Shown here piece by piece: positions 16,877-25,654 of a stretch of 64,000 bases of DNA. The notes under the pieces are model-generated. The model worked only from the letters and a program-made list of their open reading frames with translations, was not told the DNA's origin and searched no databases. Numbering within the stretch: the first letter of the stretch is position 1; each line of letters begins with the position of its first letter. The DNA comes from Myxococcales bacterium (GTDB lineage: Bacteria; Myxococcota_A; UBA796; GCA-2862545), in assembly GCA_019634415.1 (NCBI GenBank), contig JAHQVJ010000249.1, forward strand, positions 1 to 64,000, read 5' to 3'. A program made the translations under genes and the position numbers.

Positions 16877-18562
16877 ATGGCGATCAATCCGACCAATCCG
16901 GTCATCGTACAGGGCGATGGCAAGGTGTTGCTGGAGACACAGCACGCCCAGTTCGACCACGCCAGAGACTTCCTCGCTCGATTCGCCGAGCTCGAGGCTT
17001 CCCCAGAGCTGCTGCACACCTACCGCATCACGCCGCTGTCCTTGTGGAACGCGGCCAGCGCGGGCATGGGGCACGAGGAGATCGTGCACACCCTGCGTGG
17101 GCTGTCGAAGTTCGACGTGCCCGAGGAGGTGCTGCAGACCATCGACGACACGATCAGTCGCTACGGGCTGGTGCGGCTGCGGCCTCACCCCGACGACCCG
17201 CGTCAGTTCATTCGGGTGGAGTTCGAGACGCTCTTCGTGCAGCGCAAGGTGTCCACTACGGCCACCGGCGAGGAGATGCTGATCGCCGACGGGCGTCGTC
17301 ACTACAAGATCGACGCGGGCATGCGGGGCATCTTCAAGCAGCGGCTGCTGCAGGAGCGCTGGCCCGTGGAGGATCTGGCCGGCTTCACCGAGGGCGATCC
17401 CCTGCCCTTCGAGCTGCGCGACGAGATGAAGGAGTCCGGACGGCCCTTCGCGGTGCGCGAGTACCAGCAAGAGGCCGTGGACCGGTGGTTCATGGAAGGC
17501 CAACCCGCGGGTGGGCACGGCGTCGTCGTCCTTCCCTGCGGGGCGGGCAAGACCATCGTGTCGATGGCGGCCATGGCCAAGGTCGGCCAGCACACGCTGA
17601 TCCTGTGCAACAACCAGACGGCCGTGAACCAGTGGGTGCGGGAGCTGCTCGACAAGACAGACCTCACCCCCGATCAGGTGGGCGTCTACAGCGGAACCGA
17701 GAAGCGCATCGCTCCAGTCACGGTGGCCACCTACCAGGTGCTCACCTGGCGCCGCAGCAAGCGGCACGACTACGAGCACCTGCACCTGTTCCGCGACCAC
17801 AACTGGGGCCTGTTGATCTACGACGAGGTCCACCTGCTGCCCGCCCCGGTGTTCGGGGCCACCGCCGAGCTGCAGGGGTGTCGTCGCCTGGGTGTCACCG
17901 CCACCCTCGTCCGCGAGGACGGCCGCGAGGGAGATGTCTTCTCCCTCGTGGGCCCCAAGCGCTTCGACCTGCCGTGGCAGCTTCTCGAGAAGCAGGGATT
18001 CGTGGCCGAGGCGCTGTGCTACGAGGTGCGCGTTCCGTTCTCGTCACGGGACCGCGACCGGTACGAGCGGGCCGGAGAGAACGAGAAGTTCCGGATGGCC
18101 AGCGAGAACCCGGTCAAGCTCGACGTGGTCCACACGCTGGTGGAGCGTCATCCCGATGAGCACATCCTGATCATCGGGACCTACCTAAGTCAGCTCAAGC
18201 GGTTGTCCCGCGACCTGGGCGCGCCGCTGATCACGGGAGAGACCCGCCACCGGGATCGGGAGCGGCTCTTCCGGCAGTTCCGAGAAGGGCAGATCAAGGT
18301 CCTCGTCGTGAGCAAGGTGGCGAACTTCGCCATCGACCTGCCCGACGCCTCCGTGGCCGTTCAGGTCTCGGGGTCCTTCGGGTCGCGCCAAGAGGAGGCG
18401 CAGCGCCTGGGACGCATCCTGCGTCCGAAGGAGCGAGAGGCGCACTTCTATACGGTGATCACCGCCGACTCGAAGGAGCAACAGTTCGCGATGAAGCGGC
18501 AGTTGTTCCTCACCGAGCAAGGGTATCGCTACCACATCGAGGAATACGCAGCCGCGAAGTAG
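16877..18562 (+). CDS. XPB-type superfamily 2 DNA helicase
   Basis: A 561-residue 3'-5' DNA translocase of the XPB/Ssl2 family found in archaea and some bacteria. Domain order: helical N-terminal region (1-190), helicase domain 1 with Walker A LPCGAGKT (219-226), DEVH box at 316-319 and the XPB-specific RED motif (R346-E347-D348), then helicase domain 2 with motif V/VI VAVQVSGSFGSRQEEAQRLG and RILRPK. The RED and thumb elements are linked to DNA opening in XPB. A role in DNA repair or transcription-coupled processes is likely. The partner gene follows 39 bases downstream. Confidence 0.9.
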   Translation: MAINPTNPVIVQGDGKVLLETQHAQFDHARDFLARFAELEASPELLHTYRITPLSLWNAASAGMGHEEIVHTLRGLSKFDVPEEVLQTIDDTISRYGLVRLRPHPDDPRQFIRVEFETLFVQRKVSTTATGEEMLIADGRRHYKIDAGMRGIFKQRLLQERWPVEDLAGFTEGDPLPFELRDEMKESGRPFAVREYQQEAVDRWFMEGQPAGGHGVVVLPCGAGKTIVSMAAMAKVGQHTLILCNNQTAVNQWVRELLDKTDLTPDQVGVYSGTEKRIAPVTVATYQVLTWRRSKRHDYEHLHLFRDHNWGLLIYDEVHLLPAPVFGATAELQGCRRLGVTATLVREDGREGDVFSLVGPKRFDLPWQLLEKQGFVAEALCYEVRVPFSSRDRDRYERAGENEKFRMASENPVKLDVVHTLVERHPDEHILIIGTYLSQLKRLSRDLGAPLITGETRHRDRERLFRQFREGQIKVLVVSKVANFAIDLPDASVAVQVSGSFGSRQEEAQRLGRILRPKEREAHFYTVITADSKEQQFAMKRQLFLTEQGYRYHIEEYAAAK

Positions 18563-18601
18563 CGTTTCTTCGCCCACTGCAGGCCGCGAGGAACTGAACG
18601 T

Positions 18602-20971
18602 ATGGCCGAAGACGTCGACACCCAGACACCCAAGGGCGGCTCTGGTGGAGAGCCCGGATCGGGCGGCCGCCGCAGACGCCGCCGTAGACGCCGCAGACGT
18701 GGCGGAAACGGAGGCGGGGGCGGAGGCTCGAACCACGACAACCGCGCCGGCAAGTTTCCCGATGACGTCTTGGTGGCCTCCGACGGCGGAGGCAACGCCG
18801 CTGCGAGCCGGAAGGGCCGCCGCTCGGTGGAGGTGTCGAACACGCCGGTGTCGCTGCCCTCCTCGGGTCGCAATCCCTACCGAAAGCGAGGCTCTCGCGC
18901 TCGCCGATCCGCTCCCGGATCGGCGGCTGGGCGACGGCGGAGGCTGTCGCGTGGCGAGATCGATCAGCTGACGGCCTGGGTCTCTCGGATGCCCGACGCC
19001 CTGGTGGCGTCGCTGTACCGCGGACTCGGTGGTCAGCCCGATCGCGTGGCGAACAGCCAGCGTATGGTGCAGCTGACCGTGCGAGCCCTGGCGCAGGGCA
19101 CACGACTGTCCACGCTCCTCAAGGGGATCCACGAGCGGGACCGCAAGGCGCTGGCCGCCCTGCTGCAGTCCGGTGGCGTGGGGTACGCCGAGGAGCTCCA
19201 CCGTGAGCTGCAGCTGTCGTATGGCAGCCACGAGCGCGAGTGGCAGAAGGTGATGGTGAACCTGGCCGGCCGCGGTCTGATCACTTCCAGCCCCGACATC
19301 GACGGGCAGTTCTTCTACGTGATCCCCGATCCCGTGGTGGACGGCTTGTTGCTCGAGCTGGCGGAGGAGCTGGCGCTGCCCACCTTCCGTCACCCCGAGG
19401 TGCGAGTGATGGAGGCGCGGCCCTTCTGTCCGCCGCTGCATTTCTCGATCACCACGCTGGCCGCCTACATCGATCAGCACGCGCCGCGGTACACCCAGCG
19501 CCAAGAGATCTATCGCCACGACCAGGAGGCGATGGACGAGTTCTTCTCGCAGCTGTGGGGGCCCGACTCGGAGCTGTTCTCCTTCCACCTGCAGTTCCTG
19601 ATGATGCACTCCATGGTGGAGCTGCGAGGCGAGTACCTCGCGCTGAACCGCGACGTGCTCGAGGAGTGGCTGCAGCTGGAGGCCGAGGATCAGCGCGATC
19701 TGCTGTTCCGAGCCCTGGACGAGCGCTTCCCCCTGGCCGAGTGGGTGCTGTGGGCCATCCATGCCGCCACCCGCAGCTCCCTGAAGGATGCGGTGGAGGG
19801 CGAGCCCGGCGGCGACTGGGTGGCCGAGCGGCCGCTGGTGGCGCTGTATCGGCGCTGGAAGCGCGGCGAGGACTGGCGGGATCGCTATCGTCGTGGCCAA
19901 TATGCCAACGTGCGTGGCCAGGAGCGCGAGAGCTACTCGTTCTCACCACTGGTCCAGGCCGGCATCCTCGAGATGGGCCAGTGGGGGCAGGAGAAGTTCT
20001 ACCGCCTGTCTCCACGGGGTCGACAGCTACTGGAGCCCAGCGCCGACGACGGCTTCCAGCAGTTCTACCTCACCCCCTCCTTCGAGATCATGGCCCCGGC
20101 AGGGCTGGCCCCCATCCTGCTCTTCCGCATCGGCGAGCTCGCCGATCTGGTGGGCTGTGATCGGGCCAACACCTACAAGATCACCGAGACCAGCATCGAG
20201 CGCGCCCTGGAGCAGGGGTGGCGTCGCGACGACGTGCTTCAGTTCCTGCGCGACAACAGCCAGATCGGACTGCCCGAGAACGTCGAGCAGACCCTCAAGG
20301 GCTGGATCGGACACCGCGGCGACGTGGAGTTCCACGAAGCCACGCTCCTGACGGTCCACCGGTCCCAGATCCGGCGGCTCGAGGGGCATCGGAAGATCAA
20401 GCCCTACATCCTCCATCGGTTCGCTCCCGGCCTGTACGCCGTCGACAAGAGCCGGCTGCCCGAGATCCGAGCGGTGCTCGAGGACTGCCGCTTCTCTCCA
20501 GCCAACGAGATCCGCCAGTACCCGGGCGATCCCGAGCAGGTGGAGGCTCGCAACGCGCTGCATCGCATGGTGAACGAAGCGCGGGCAGCCGCCGTGGAGC
20601 CTGCGCAGCGAGGTCAGTCGCTGCTCTCGCCCGAAGACCTCCAGCCCGTGCCCGGCGCCCGCGTGGCCAAGGGCCCGGCGGACGGCGGCGGCAAGAGCAA
20701 GGAGCCTGATCTCCCGCCCGAGGTCAACGTCGACGAGGTCCGTCAGCTCATCGACATCGCCATGTCCGACGATCTCAACATGGACATGGTCTACGTGGCG
20801 AAGACCGGCCAGCGCATCGCCATGCGTGTGCAGCCGGAGCGGCTGGCCTTCAAGGCCGACAGCCCCGTGCTGGTGGGGCTGGATCTCGGCGAAGACGAGC
20901 GCCGCACCTTCGTGCTCGATCGCATCGAGCGCCTGCGGATCCTCGACGACGCCGAGGTGGAGGATGCCTGA
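18602..20971 (+). CDS. Helicase-associated (Helicase_C_3-like) partner of XPB with basic Gly/Arg N-terminus
   Basis: A 789-residue protein. Residues about 1-120 are low complexity, dominated by Gly/Arg clusters (GGRRRRRRRRRRRGGNGGGG), likely nucleic-acid binding. The C-terminal half has QFYLTPSFEIMAPAGLAPIL and NTYKITETSIERALEQGWRR followed by DDVLQFLRDNSQIGLP, the pattern of the helicase-associated domain that sits beside bacterial XPB (for example next to the mycobacterial XPB gene). It lacks Walker motifs, so it should act as a DNA-binding or regulatory partner. A GAGGAA ribosome site precedes the ATG. It overlaps xseB by 8 bases. Confidence 0.8.
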   Translation: MAEDVDTQTPKGGSGGEPGSGGRRRRRRRRRRRGGNGGGGGGSNHDNRAGKFPDDVLVASDGGGNAAASRKGRRSVEVSNTPVSLPSSGRNPYRKRGSRARRSAPGSAAGRRRRLSRGEIDQLTAWVSRMPDALVASLYRGLGGQPDRVANSQRMVQLTVRALAQGTRLSTLLKGIHERDRKALAALLQSGGVGYAEELHRELQLSYGSHEREWQKVMVNLAGRGLITSSPDIDGQFFYVIPDPVVDGLLLELAEELALPTFRHPEVRVMEARPFCPPLHFSITTLAAYIDQHAPRYTQRQEIYRHDQEAMDEFFSQLWGPDSELFSFHLQFLMMHSMVELRGEYLALNRDVLEEWLQLEAEDQRDLLFRALDERFPLAEWVLWAIHAATRSSLKDAVEGEPGGDWVAERPLVALYRRWKRGEDWRDRYRRGQYANVRGQERESYSFSPLVQAGILEMGQWGQEKFYRLSPRGRQLLEPSADDGFQQFYLTPSFEIMAPAGLAPILLFRIGELADLVGCDRANTYKITETSIERALEQGWRRDDVLQFLRDNSQIGLPENVEQTLKGWIGHRGDVEFHEATLLTVHRSQIRRLEGHRKIKPYILHRFAPGLYAVDKSRLPEIRAVLEDCRFSPANEIRQYPGDPEQVEARNALHRMVNEARAAAVEPAQRGQSLLSPEDLQPVPGARVAKGPADGGGKSKEPDLPPEVNVDEVRQLIDIAMSDDLNMDMVYVAKTGQRIAMRVQPERLAFKADSPVLVGLDLGEDERRTFVLDRIERLRILDDAEVEDA

Positions 20972-21218
20972 GGAGTCCCCTTCCTTCGAGGACGCCCTGG
21001 CTGCCCTCGAGGCGCGAGTGAAGCGCCTCGAAGGCGAAGAGGTGTCGCTGGAGGAGGCCCTGACGCTGTACGAGGAAGGGGTGGGGCTGGCCGAGCGATG
21101 CCATCAGCAGCTGGAGGCTGCCGAGCAGCGTGTCGCGATGCTGGTGCGCGGCGAGCGGGGCATCGAAGAGCAGGCCCTGACCGACATCGACGACGACGGT
21201 CCGCACAGCTCGGGCTAG
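20964..21218 (+). CDS. xseB: Exodeoxyribonuclease VII small subunit
   Basis: An 84-residue protein matching XseB from its start: SFEDALAALEARVKRLEGEE, SLEEALTLYEEGVGLAERC and the coiled-coil QQLEAAEQRVAML. XseB binds XseA to form the single-strand-specific exonuclease VII used in mismatch and general repair. The ATG lies 8 bases inside the end of the preceding gene, with GGTGGAGG just upstream as ribosome site. xseA is not in the window. The position behind an XPB helicase operon suggests a repair role for the whole unit. Confidence 0.9.
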   Translation: MPEESPSFEDALAALEARVKRLEGEEVSLEEALTLYEEGVGLAERCHQQLEAAEQRVAMLVRGERGIEEQALTDIDDDGPHSSG

Positions 21219-21282
21219 CAAGACCGACGCGGCGTCCTCGAACTAGGTCGCCACGCACCGATGAGCGGTGTGGGAGGCGCCT

Positions 21283-21900
21283 ATGGCCCGCATCAATCGG
21301 AACACGCGATCGTTGACCTTGAAGATCGTCTACTACGGTGCCGGGCTGTCGGGGAAGACGACCAACCTCAAGCACCTCCACGCCTCGTACCCCGCGACCT
21401 CCCGCGGTGATCTGCTCACCCTCGACACCGAGGGCGAGCGCACGCTGTTCTTCGACTACTTCGAGTCCAGCCTCGGCAGCCTGGGTGGCTATCGCCTGAA
21501 GGCCGACTTCTTCACCGTGCCCGGCCAGTCCTTCTACCGAAAGACGCGCAAGGCCGTGCTCGAAGGCGCGGACGCCGTCGTGTTCGTCGTGGACGCCAGC
21601 GAGCAGCGGGAGGACGCGAACCTGCTCTCGCTGGACGATCTGCGGTCCCACCTGCAGGAGGCAGGCCGCCAGCTGGAGTCGGTGCCACACGTCGTGCAGT
21701 TCAACAAGATGGACCTGCCCGACGCGCTACCGGTCTCGCTGATGCAGCGCCTGTACAACTGCCACGACGCCCCCTCCTTCGAGGCCATCGCATCGGAGGG
21801 CACCGGTGTGTGGGAGACCCAGCGCAAGGTCCTCGAGGTGACCGTGCAGCACCTCAAGCGGCGCGCGCGCATGACCCAGCCGAAGCGTCAGGCCTCCTGA
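21283..21900 (+). CDS. MglA-like small GTPase
   Basis: A 205-residue Ras-like GTPase of the bacterial MglA group. P-loop YYGAGLSGKTTNL (about residues 17-29), switch region with the MglA-type FFTVPGQSFYRKT in place of the Ras DxxGQ, VFVVDASEQRED, and base-specificity motif QFNKMDLP. MglA controls cell polarity and motility in Myxococcus through MglB, a roadblock-type activator; two roadblock-like genes lie 4.5-5.5 kb away. The ATG at 21283 has GGGAGG 5 bases upstream and is preferred to the GTG at 21268. It follows xseB by 64 bases. Confidence 0.85.
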   Translation: MARINRNTRSLTLKIVYYGAGLSGKTTNLKHLHASYPATSRGDLLTLDTEGERTLFFDYFESSLGSLGGYRLKADFFTVPGQSFYRKTRKAVLEGADAVVFVVDASEQREDANLLSLDDLRSHLQEAGRQLESVPHVVQFNKMDLPDALPVSLMQRLYNCHDAPSFEAIASEGTGVWETQRKVLEVTVQHLKRRARMTQPKRQAS

Positions 21901-21903
21901 TCG

Positions 21904-22215
21904 TCAGTCGGTCAGGGGCAGCATCCCCGTCTCCAGGCCGACCGCGAGCTCCTCGATGGTCATGTCTCGCCAGCTGCGCTTGTGCGGGCCGTAGTCGAGG
22001 TAGACCTGATCCGGATCGCCGGCGACGTAGCCGATGGACGCCTGGTAGCGGTCGTTGAACCACCGCACGGGGAAGCCGTCTTCGACGTCTGCGACGGTCC
22101 ACCCCAGCGACGAAGGCGGCGGCGCCTCCTGAGCGGCTCCCTCGTACAGGGTCTGCAGCCGCTCCATCAGCTCCGCGCGGCGCCGAACGGCCGCCAACTC
22201 GATGAGCTCGCCCAT
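21904..22215 (-). CDS. Small protein of unknown function
   Basis: A 103-residue protein with balanced composition (LGWTVADVEDGFPVRWFNDR, VYLDYGPHKRSWRDMTIEEL), no signal or membrane segment. It is convergent with the MglA-like gene, 3 bases away. I do not recognise a family. The aromatic and charged content is unlike the low-complexity shadow frames, which supports it being real. Confidence 0.55.
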   Translation of the reverse strand: MGELIELAAVRRRAELMERLQTLYEGAAQEAPPPSSLGWTVADVEDGFPVRWFNDRYQASIGYVAGDPDQVYLDYGPHKRSWRDMTIEELAVGLETGMLPLTD

Positions 22216-22362
22216 GACTTCACGCCCTCGGTCGGTGAAGCCTGGACGCTACACGTCGAAGTGCTGGCCGTCAACCACGACCAGCACTGCATCTGCCCCC
22301 TCCTCCGGAGGAGTCGATGGACCCAGGCTCGCAATGGCCGGATCCGATGGCGACGCCGTTCG

Positions 22363-22866
22363 CTAGCGGCTCAGCGTGACGATGTCGTAGTCCTGACCCC
22401 GCAGCACCGATCCCGTCTGCTTCACGCGGAAGGTCTTGCCCGTGACCTCCTCCACCGCCCCGCGGATGGCTCCCAGCGTGAACGTGAGCTTCCGCTCGGA
22501 GCCCTGTGGCTCCCCAGCCGAGCAGATGGTCTCGCTCAGATAGACGACGACCTCGTCTCCGCCGTCGTTGACCTCGACTCGACGCACCCGACACAGCCGC
22601 GTCCCATTCGGCCCCAGCGCCTCGTCGAGCGCCTCCTGAACACCATCTAGGCCCGCCCCAGACAGGCCCAGCGACTCCACCAGCTGCTTGCCCCGCCGAC
22701 GGCCAGCGCCGACCAGCGTGCCGTGGGCGGCTCGGCCCAGGATGTGCTCGACGCCGATCACCAGCGCACGAAAGCAGACGATGCTCGAGAAGTCTCCCAG
22801 ATCCGGGCGAAGGTCGCACGGGGCGGTGATGTCGATGCTCGCGGGGGCGTCCAGAACTTCACTCAT
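22363..22866 (-). CDS. Hypothetical protein, possibly V4R/ligand-binding-like
   Basis: A 167-residue soluble protein starting MSEVLDAPASIDITAPCDLR. It has a helical middle (FRALVIGVEHILGRAAHGTL) and an alpha/beta C-terminal half with Cys residues and the end segment GAIRGAVEEVTGKTFRVKQT. The arrangement recalls V4R/4-vinyl reductase or heme-NO-binding-like sensors, but I cannot make a firm match. The ATG at 22866 is used because upstream in-frame sequence is shadow. It lies 89 bases downstream of a pseudokinase gene on the same strand and is probably the last gene of that operon. Confidence 0.55.
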   Translation of the reverse strand: MSEVLDAPASIDITAPCDLRPDLGDFSSIVCFRALVIGVEHILGRAAHGTLVGAGRRRGKQLVESLGLSGAGLDGVQEALDEALGPNGTRLCRVRRVEVNDGGDEVVVYLSETICSAGEPQGSERKLTFTLGAIRGAVEEVTGKTFRVKQTGSVLRGQDYDIVTLSR

Positions 22867-22955
22867 CAGGTCTCCCTGTTGCACACGGTGCGCGGCAGCG
22901 CGCACGCCCTCCCATCGGATCGCAGCGAGGGGGCTCCCAGCACGGAGGCCAGCCC

Positions 22956-24293
22956 TCAGGACGCAAGCCAGAGCGCCATCACCACCACCGTGAGGAGGCC
23001 CAGTCCGATCATGGGCCACCAGGTGAGGCGCGCCGTGGCGTGCAGCCGTGGACGAGGCCCCTCGCTGCTCATCGGTCCAGGGATGATGGTGGACGCGGGC
23101 ACCTCGATGGGCTCGAGCCCCCCCGAGGGACGATCCTCGCTGGTGGCGTCCAGCAGCACCGCCTCCATGGGATCCGACAAGACGACCTCGTCGACCAGTA
23201 CGCCGGAGTCGCTGTCGGACCACTCCGACACGTCGGCACGCGGCATCCACGACGGAGGGGCATCGGTAACGGGGGTCTCCTTGAGCGAAGACCTAGCCGA
23301 TCCGGCGACCTCGCCGGGCTCACGCAGGAGCCACTCCACGTCTTCGTCGAGCGCCCCCTCCATGTCCAGCCCCTCTGGAGCGCTGTCGGAGTCGAGGTTG
23401 ACCATCCAAGCGCCCGAGACCCCCGTGGTCTCCGCGTCCAACGCCGCACCGAACAAGGGGGCCGCATCGCCCAGCAGCGAGCAGGTCTCGGGCACGTGAT
23501 GCCACAGCGGGAGCAGCGCCTCACGGAGCAGAGCGGCGGAGCCGTAGCGCCCAGCGACGTCCAGCGACAGCAGCCGCCGCAGGATGGGAGCGAACAGCAG
23601 GCCCGCGCCATCCTCCTCCTGCACCTTGTCGAGGCGCTCGGACAGATCGGGTCTCGCCTCGCTGACGAAGGCACGCTCGTTGGTGAGCAGTTCGAACAGC
23701 ACCACTCCCAAGGAGAACAGATCCGCAGTCGGGCCGATCTCCTCCCCCGGGCACAGCTGCTCGGGGGCGCCGTAGTAGCGGAGTCGGTCCAGGTCGGTCA
23801 CGCCCCGCGACAACAGATCGTACTTGCCGAGGAGGACGTGCCCGTCACGACTCAGGCGCACGGCCGTGGGCGAGACAGCGAGGTGGAGCAGCGGGCCGTG
23901 ATGGTTGGGGTCGGACCACATGCCATGCAGCGCGTGCAAGGCCTCACACAGCGACAGGCTCACGTGTAGCACCAGCTCGACGGAGGCTCGTTCCTTCTTG
24001 GTGGCGAGGTGGTCGAGCAACACCTGGAGGCGTCCCGTGTGCGCTCCCCCCTCGAGCACCCAGGTGCCGTCGTCCCGCTCCAACAGATCGAGCACGGGCA
24101 CCAGGTTGGGATGGACCACCTGCATGAGTGCGTTCGCACGGGTGCGTAGGGCGCGCCGTTGGGCGTCGTCGACGCACCGGGCCAGCACCTCCTCCCCCTG
24201 CGGACCGTCCACCACGCCCAGGAACACGTCCTGACCTTCGGCGTCCAGCGGCCGGATCAGCGCTAGCGGGCGCTCTGCCCGCGTCACCGCCAT
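22956..24293 (-). CDS. Tail-anchored Hanks-type pseudokinase (paralogue 1)
   Basis: A 445-residue protein with a kinase-like domain (about 1-280), an acidic linker with repeated DLDSDS/DEVV patches, and a C-terminal transmembrane helix (WWPMIGLGLLTVVVMALWLA) with nothing after it. The kinase fold is recognisable from HPNLVPVLDLL, the activation segment YYGAPEQLCPGEEI and DLFSLGVVLFELLTNERAF. The catalytic parts are gone: no Gly-rich loop or VAIK lysine, HRDxxxxN replaced by HLAVSPTAV, DFG replaced by KYD. It should be a scaffold rather than an enzyme. A paralogue lies at 27355-28428. The last of the tightly packed minus-strand genes from 26391. Confidence 0.8.
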   Translation of the reverse strand: MAVTRAERPLALIRPLDAEGQDVFLGVVDGPQGEEVLARCVDDAQRRALRTRANALMQVVHPNLVPVLDLLERDDGTWVLEGGAHTGRLQVLLDHLATKKERASVELVLHVSLSLCEALHALHGMWSDPNHHGPLLHLAVSPTAVRLSRDGHVLLGKYDLLSRGVTDLDRLRYYGAPEQLCPGEEIGPTADLFSLGVVLFELLTNERAFVSEARPDLSERLDKVQEEDGAGLLFAPILRRLLSLDVAGRYGSAALLREALLPLWHHVPETCSLLGDAAPLFGAALDAETTGVSGAWMVNLDSDSAPEGLDMEGALDEDVEWLLREPGEVAGSARSSLKETPVTDAPPSWMPRADVSEWSDSDSGVLVDEVVLSDPMEAVLLDATSEDRPSGGLEPIEVPASTIIPGPMSSEGPRPRLHATARLTWWPMIGLGLLTVVVMALWLAS

Positions 24294-24323
24294 CCTGCCC
24301 TCCCAGCTAGGCGTCCCTCCATC

Positions 24324-24860
24324 TCACGAGCGCCGCGCGCAGAGCAGCTCGTGGGCTGCAGCACCGAGGAACTCCCCCGAACGAGCTGCCTCGTCGGGCA
24401 GTCGGCGTCCGAACGAGCCCAGCGCGTCCGCCCACAGCGACCCGTAGTGGACCGCGCACCGACGCTGCACCTCCTCGGGGGCCATCTCCGCACTCAGCCC
24501 CAACGGTGGGCCGCCGCCGTACAGCGTCAGGTCCGAGACCAGCGTCCGCGCCACCCGACGGGCCTCCGTGTGGTCGTCTCCGGCGGGCTCCGCGAGGGCG
24601 CGCTTGAGCTCCGCGGCCCCCTTGAAGCGCGCCACCCATGCCCCCGGCACGTGGATCTTCCGAGCGTTGCGCACGCCCCGGATCGTGCGCTCGGCGCGCC
24701 ACGACGCCTTGAACGTGCCCAGCCCCGGCAGCCGCACGGACTCCTGCGCCTGCAGGGCCTCGGTCACCTGCTCCGACAACACGTCGAGCATGGCCCGCGC
24801 CTGGCGCTTGGAGGTCCCGGTGCGTTCCGCGATCTTCGCCACCAGTGTCGCCAGCTTCAT
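24324..24860 (-). CDS. HU/IHF-family DNA-binding protein with extra C-terminal domain
   Basis: A 178-residue protein. Residues 1-90 follow the HU fold (LVAKIAERTGTSKRQARAML, SVRLPGLGTFKASWRAER, AWVARFKGAAELKRAL). The usual arm motif RNPxTG is replaced by GVRNARK, so the intercalating proline is missing. A unique 85-residue C-terminal domain follows (GPPLGLSAEMAPEEVQRRCA, ending ELLCARRS), about twice the normal HU length. The ATG overlaps the stop of the upstream HhH gene by one base (TGATG). Placement between an HhH protein and a pseudokinase is unusual for an HU gene and suggests a specialised role. Confidence 0.75.
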   Translation of the reverse strand: MKLATLVAKIAERTGTSKRQARAMLDVLSEQVTEALQAQESVRLPGLGTFKASWRAERTIRGVRNARKIHVPGAWVARFKGAAELKRALAEPAGDDHTEARRVARTLVSDLTLYGGGPPLGLSAEMAPEEVQRRCAVHYGSLWADALGSFGRRLPDEAARSGEFLGAAAHELLCARRS

Positions 24861-25654
24861 CAGATCTCTCCATGGGTCGGGGTCTCGGTCTGCCCCTGCA
24901 TCGACGTGGCTGCGCGCTGCAGGGTGGAGATGCTCTCGTGCACCAGCGCGAGGATCTCGTCTACGTCCTCCTCGGCTCCCTGAGCCATGGCCAACAGTCG
25001 GGTCACGTCTCGCGACAGCCGCTCCACCAAGGTTCGCCTCTGCTGATCGGCGAACTCCTGCGACGCCTGCACACAGCGCCGGGCGATCGTCACCGGGATG
25101 CCCGTGACGGCCGAGACATCCTGCGGGTCGGCGCCGCCGAGCGCCGCGGCGGTGTACAAACCCGCACAGTACAGGCGCTGCACCCTGCGCTTGCCCATGC
25201 CCGGCAGATCCCGCAGGTGCTGGAGCAGCGGAGCGTCGCCAGCATCGGCGTCGAACTGGGTGCGCAGCCGCTGACCATCGGTCTCGTCGAGCAGATCGGC
25301 GATGCCGAGGATCCAGGACCGCATGTCTCGCAGGAAGCCACTGCGCTGAGCAGGGTGAGCGCACGAGGCACGCTCGATTAGGGACGGCATCTGCTCGAGC
25401 TGCCGCAGGAAGTCCTCGTCGTGGGTGGCCGACACGAGCCTCGTCAGAGCCGCCATGCCCTCGGTGAGAGCCGTGACCGCGGCCTCCCCAGGGGGGCCTC
25501 GGAAGACCTCTTGAGCAAAGGGCACCAACACGTCCACGTACTGGCCCGCGATCCGGCGCCCGAGCAGCGTGAGCGGACTCGCACCGTCGTCTTCGGCAAC
25601 GAGGCCGCCGTCGAGCAACGCGTCGAAGTCCGCGTTGGTCCACTCTTCGATCAT
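24860..25654 (-). CDS. Helix-hairpin-helix protein of unknown function
   Basis: A 264-residue mostly helical protein. Residues about 145-200 contain two helix-hairpin-helix units: LRDLPGMGKRRVQRLYCAGL and VSAVTGIPVTIARRCVQASQ, a DNA- or protein-binding module. The flanking parts are helical and Gln/Glu-rich. The ATG at 25654 overlaps the upstream stop (ATGA) and has GGAG 6 bases before it, which decides it over the ATG at 25666. It is translationally coupled on both sides, to a DUF4388 protein and an HU-like protein. No enzymatic motif seen. Confidence 0.65.
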   Translation of the reverse strand: MIEEWTNADFDALLDGGLVAEDDGASPLTLLGRRIAGQYVDVLVPFAQEVFRGPPGEAAVTALTEGMAALTRLVSATHDEDFLRQLEQMPSLIERASCAHPAQRSGFLRDMRSWILGIADLLDETDGQRLRTQFDADAGDAPLLQHLRDLPGMGKRRVQRLYCAGLYTAAALGGADPQDVSAVTGIPVTIARRCVQASQEFADQQRRTLVERLSRDVTRLLAMAQGAEEDVDEILALVHESISTLQRAATSMQGQTETPTHGEI

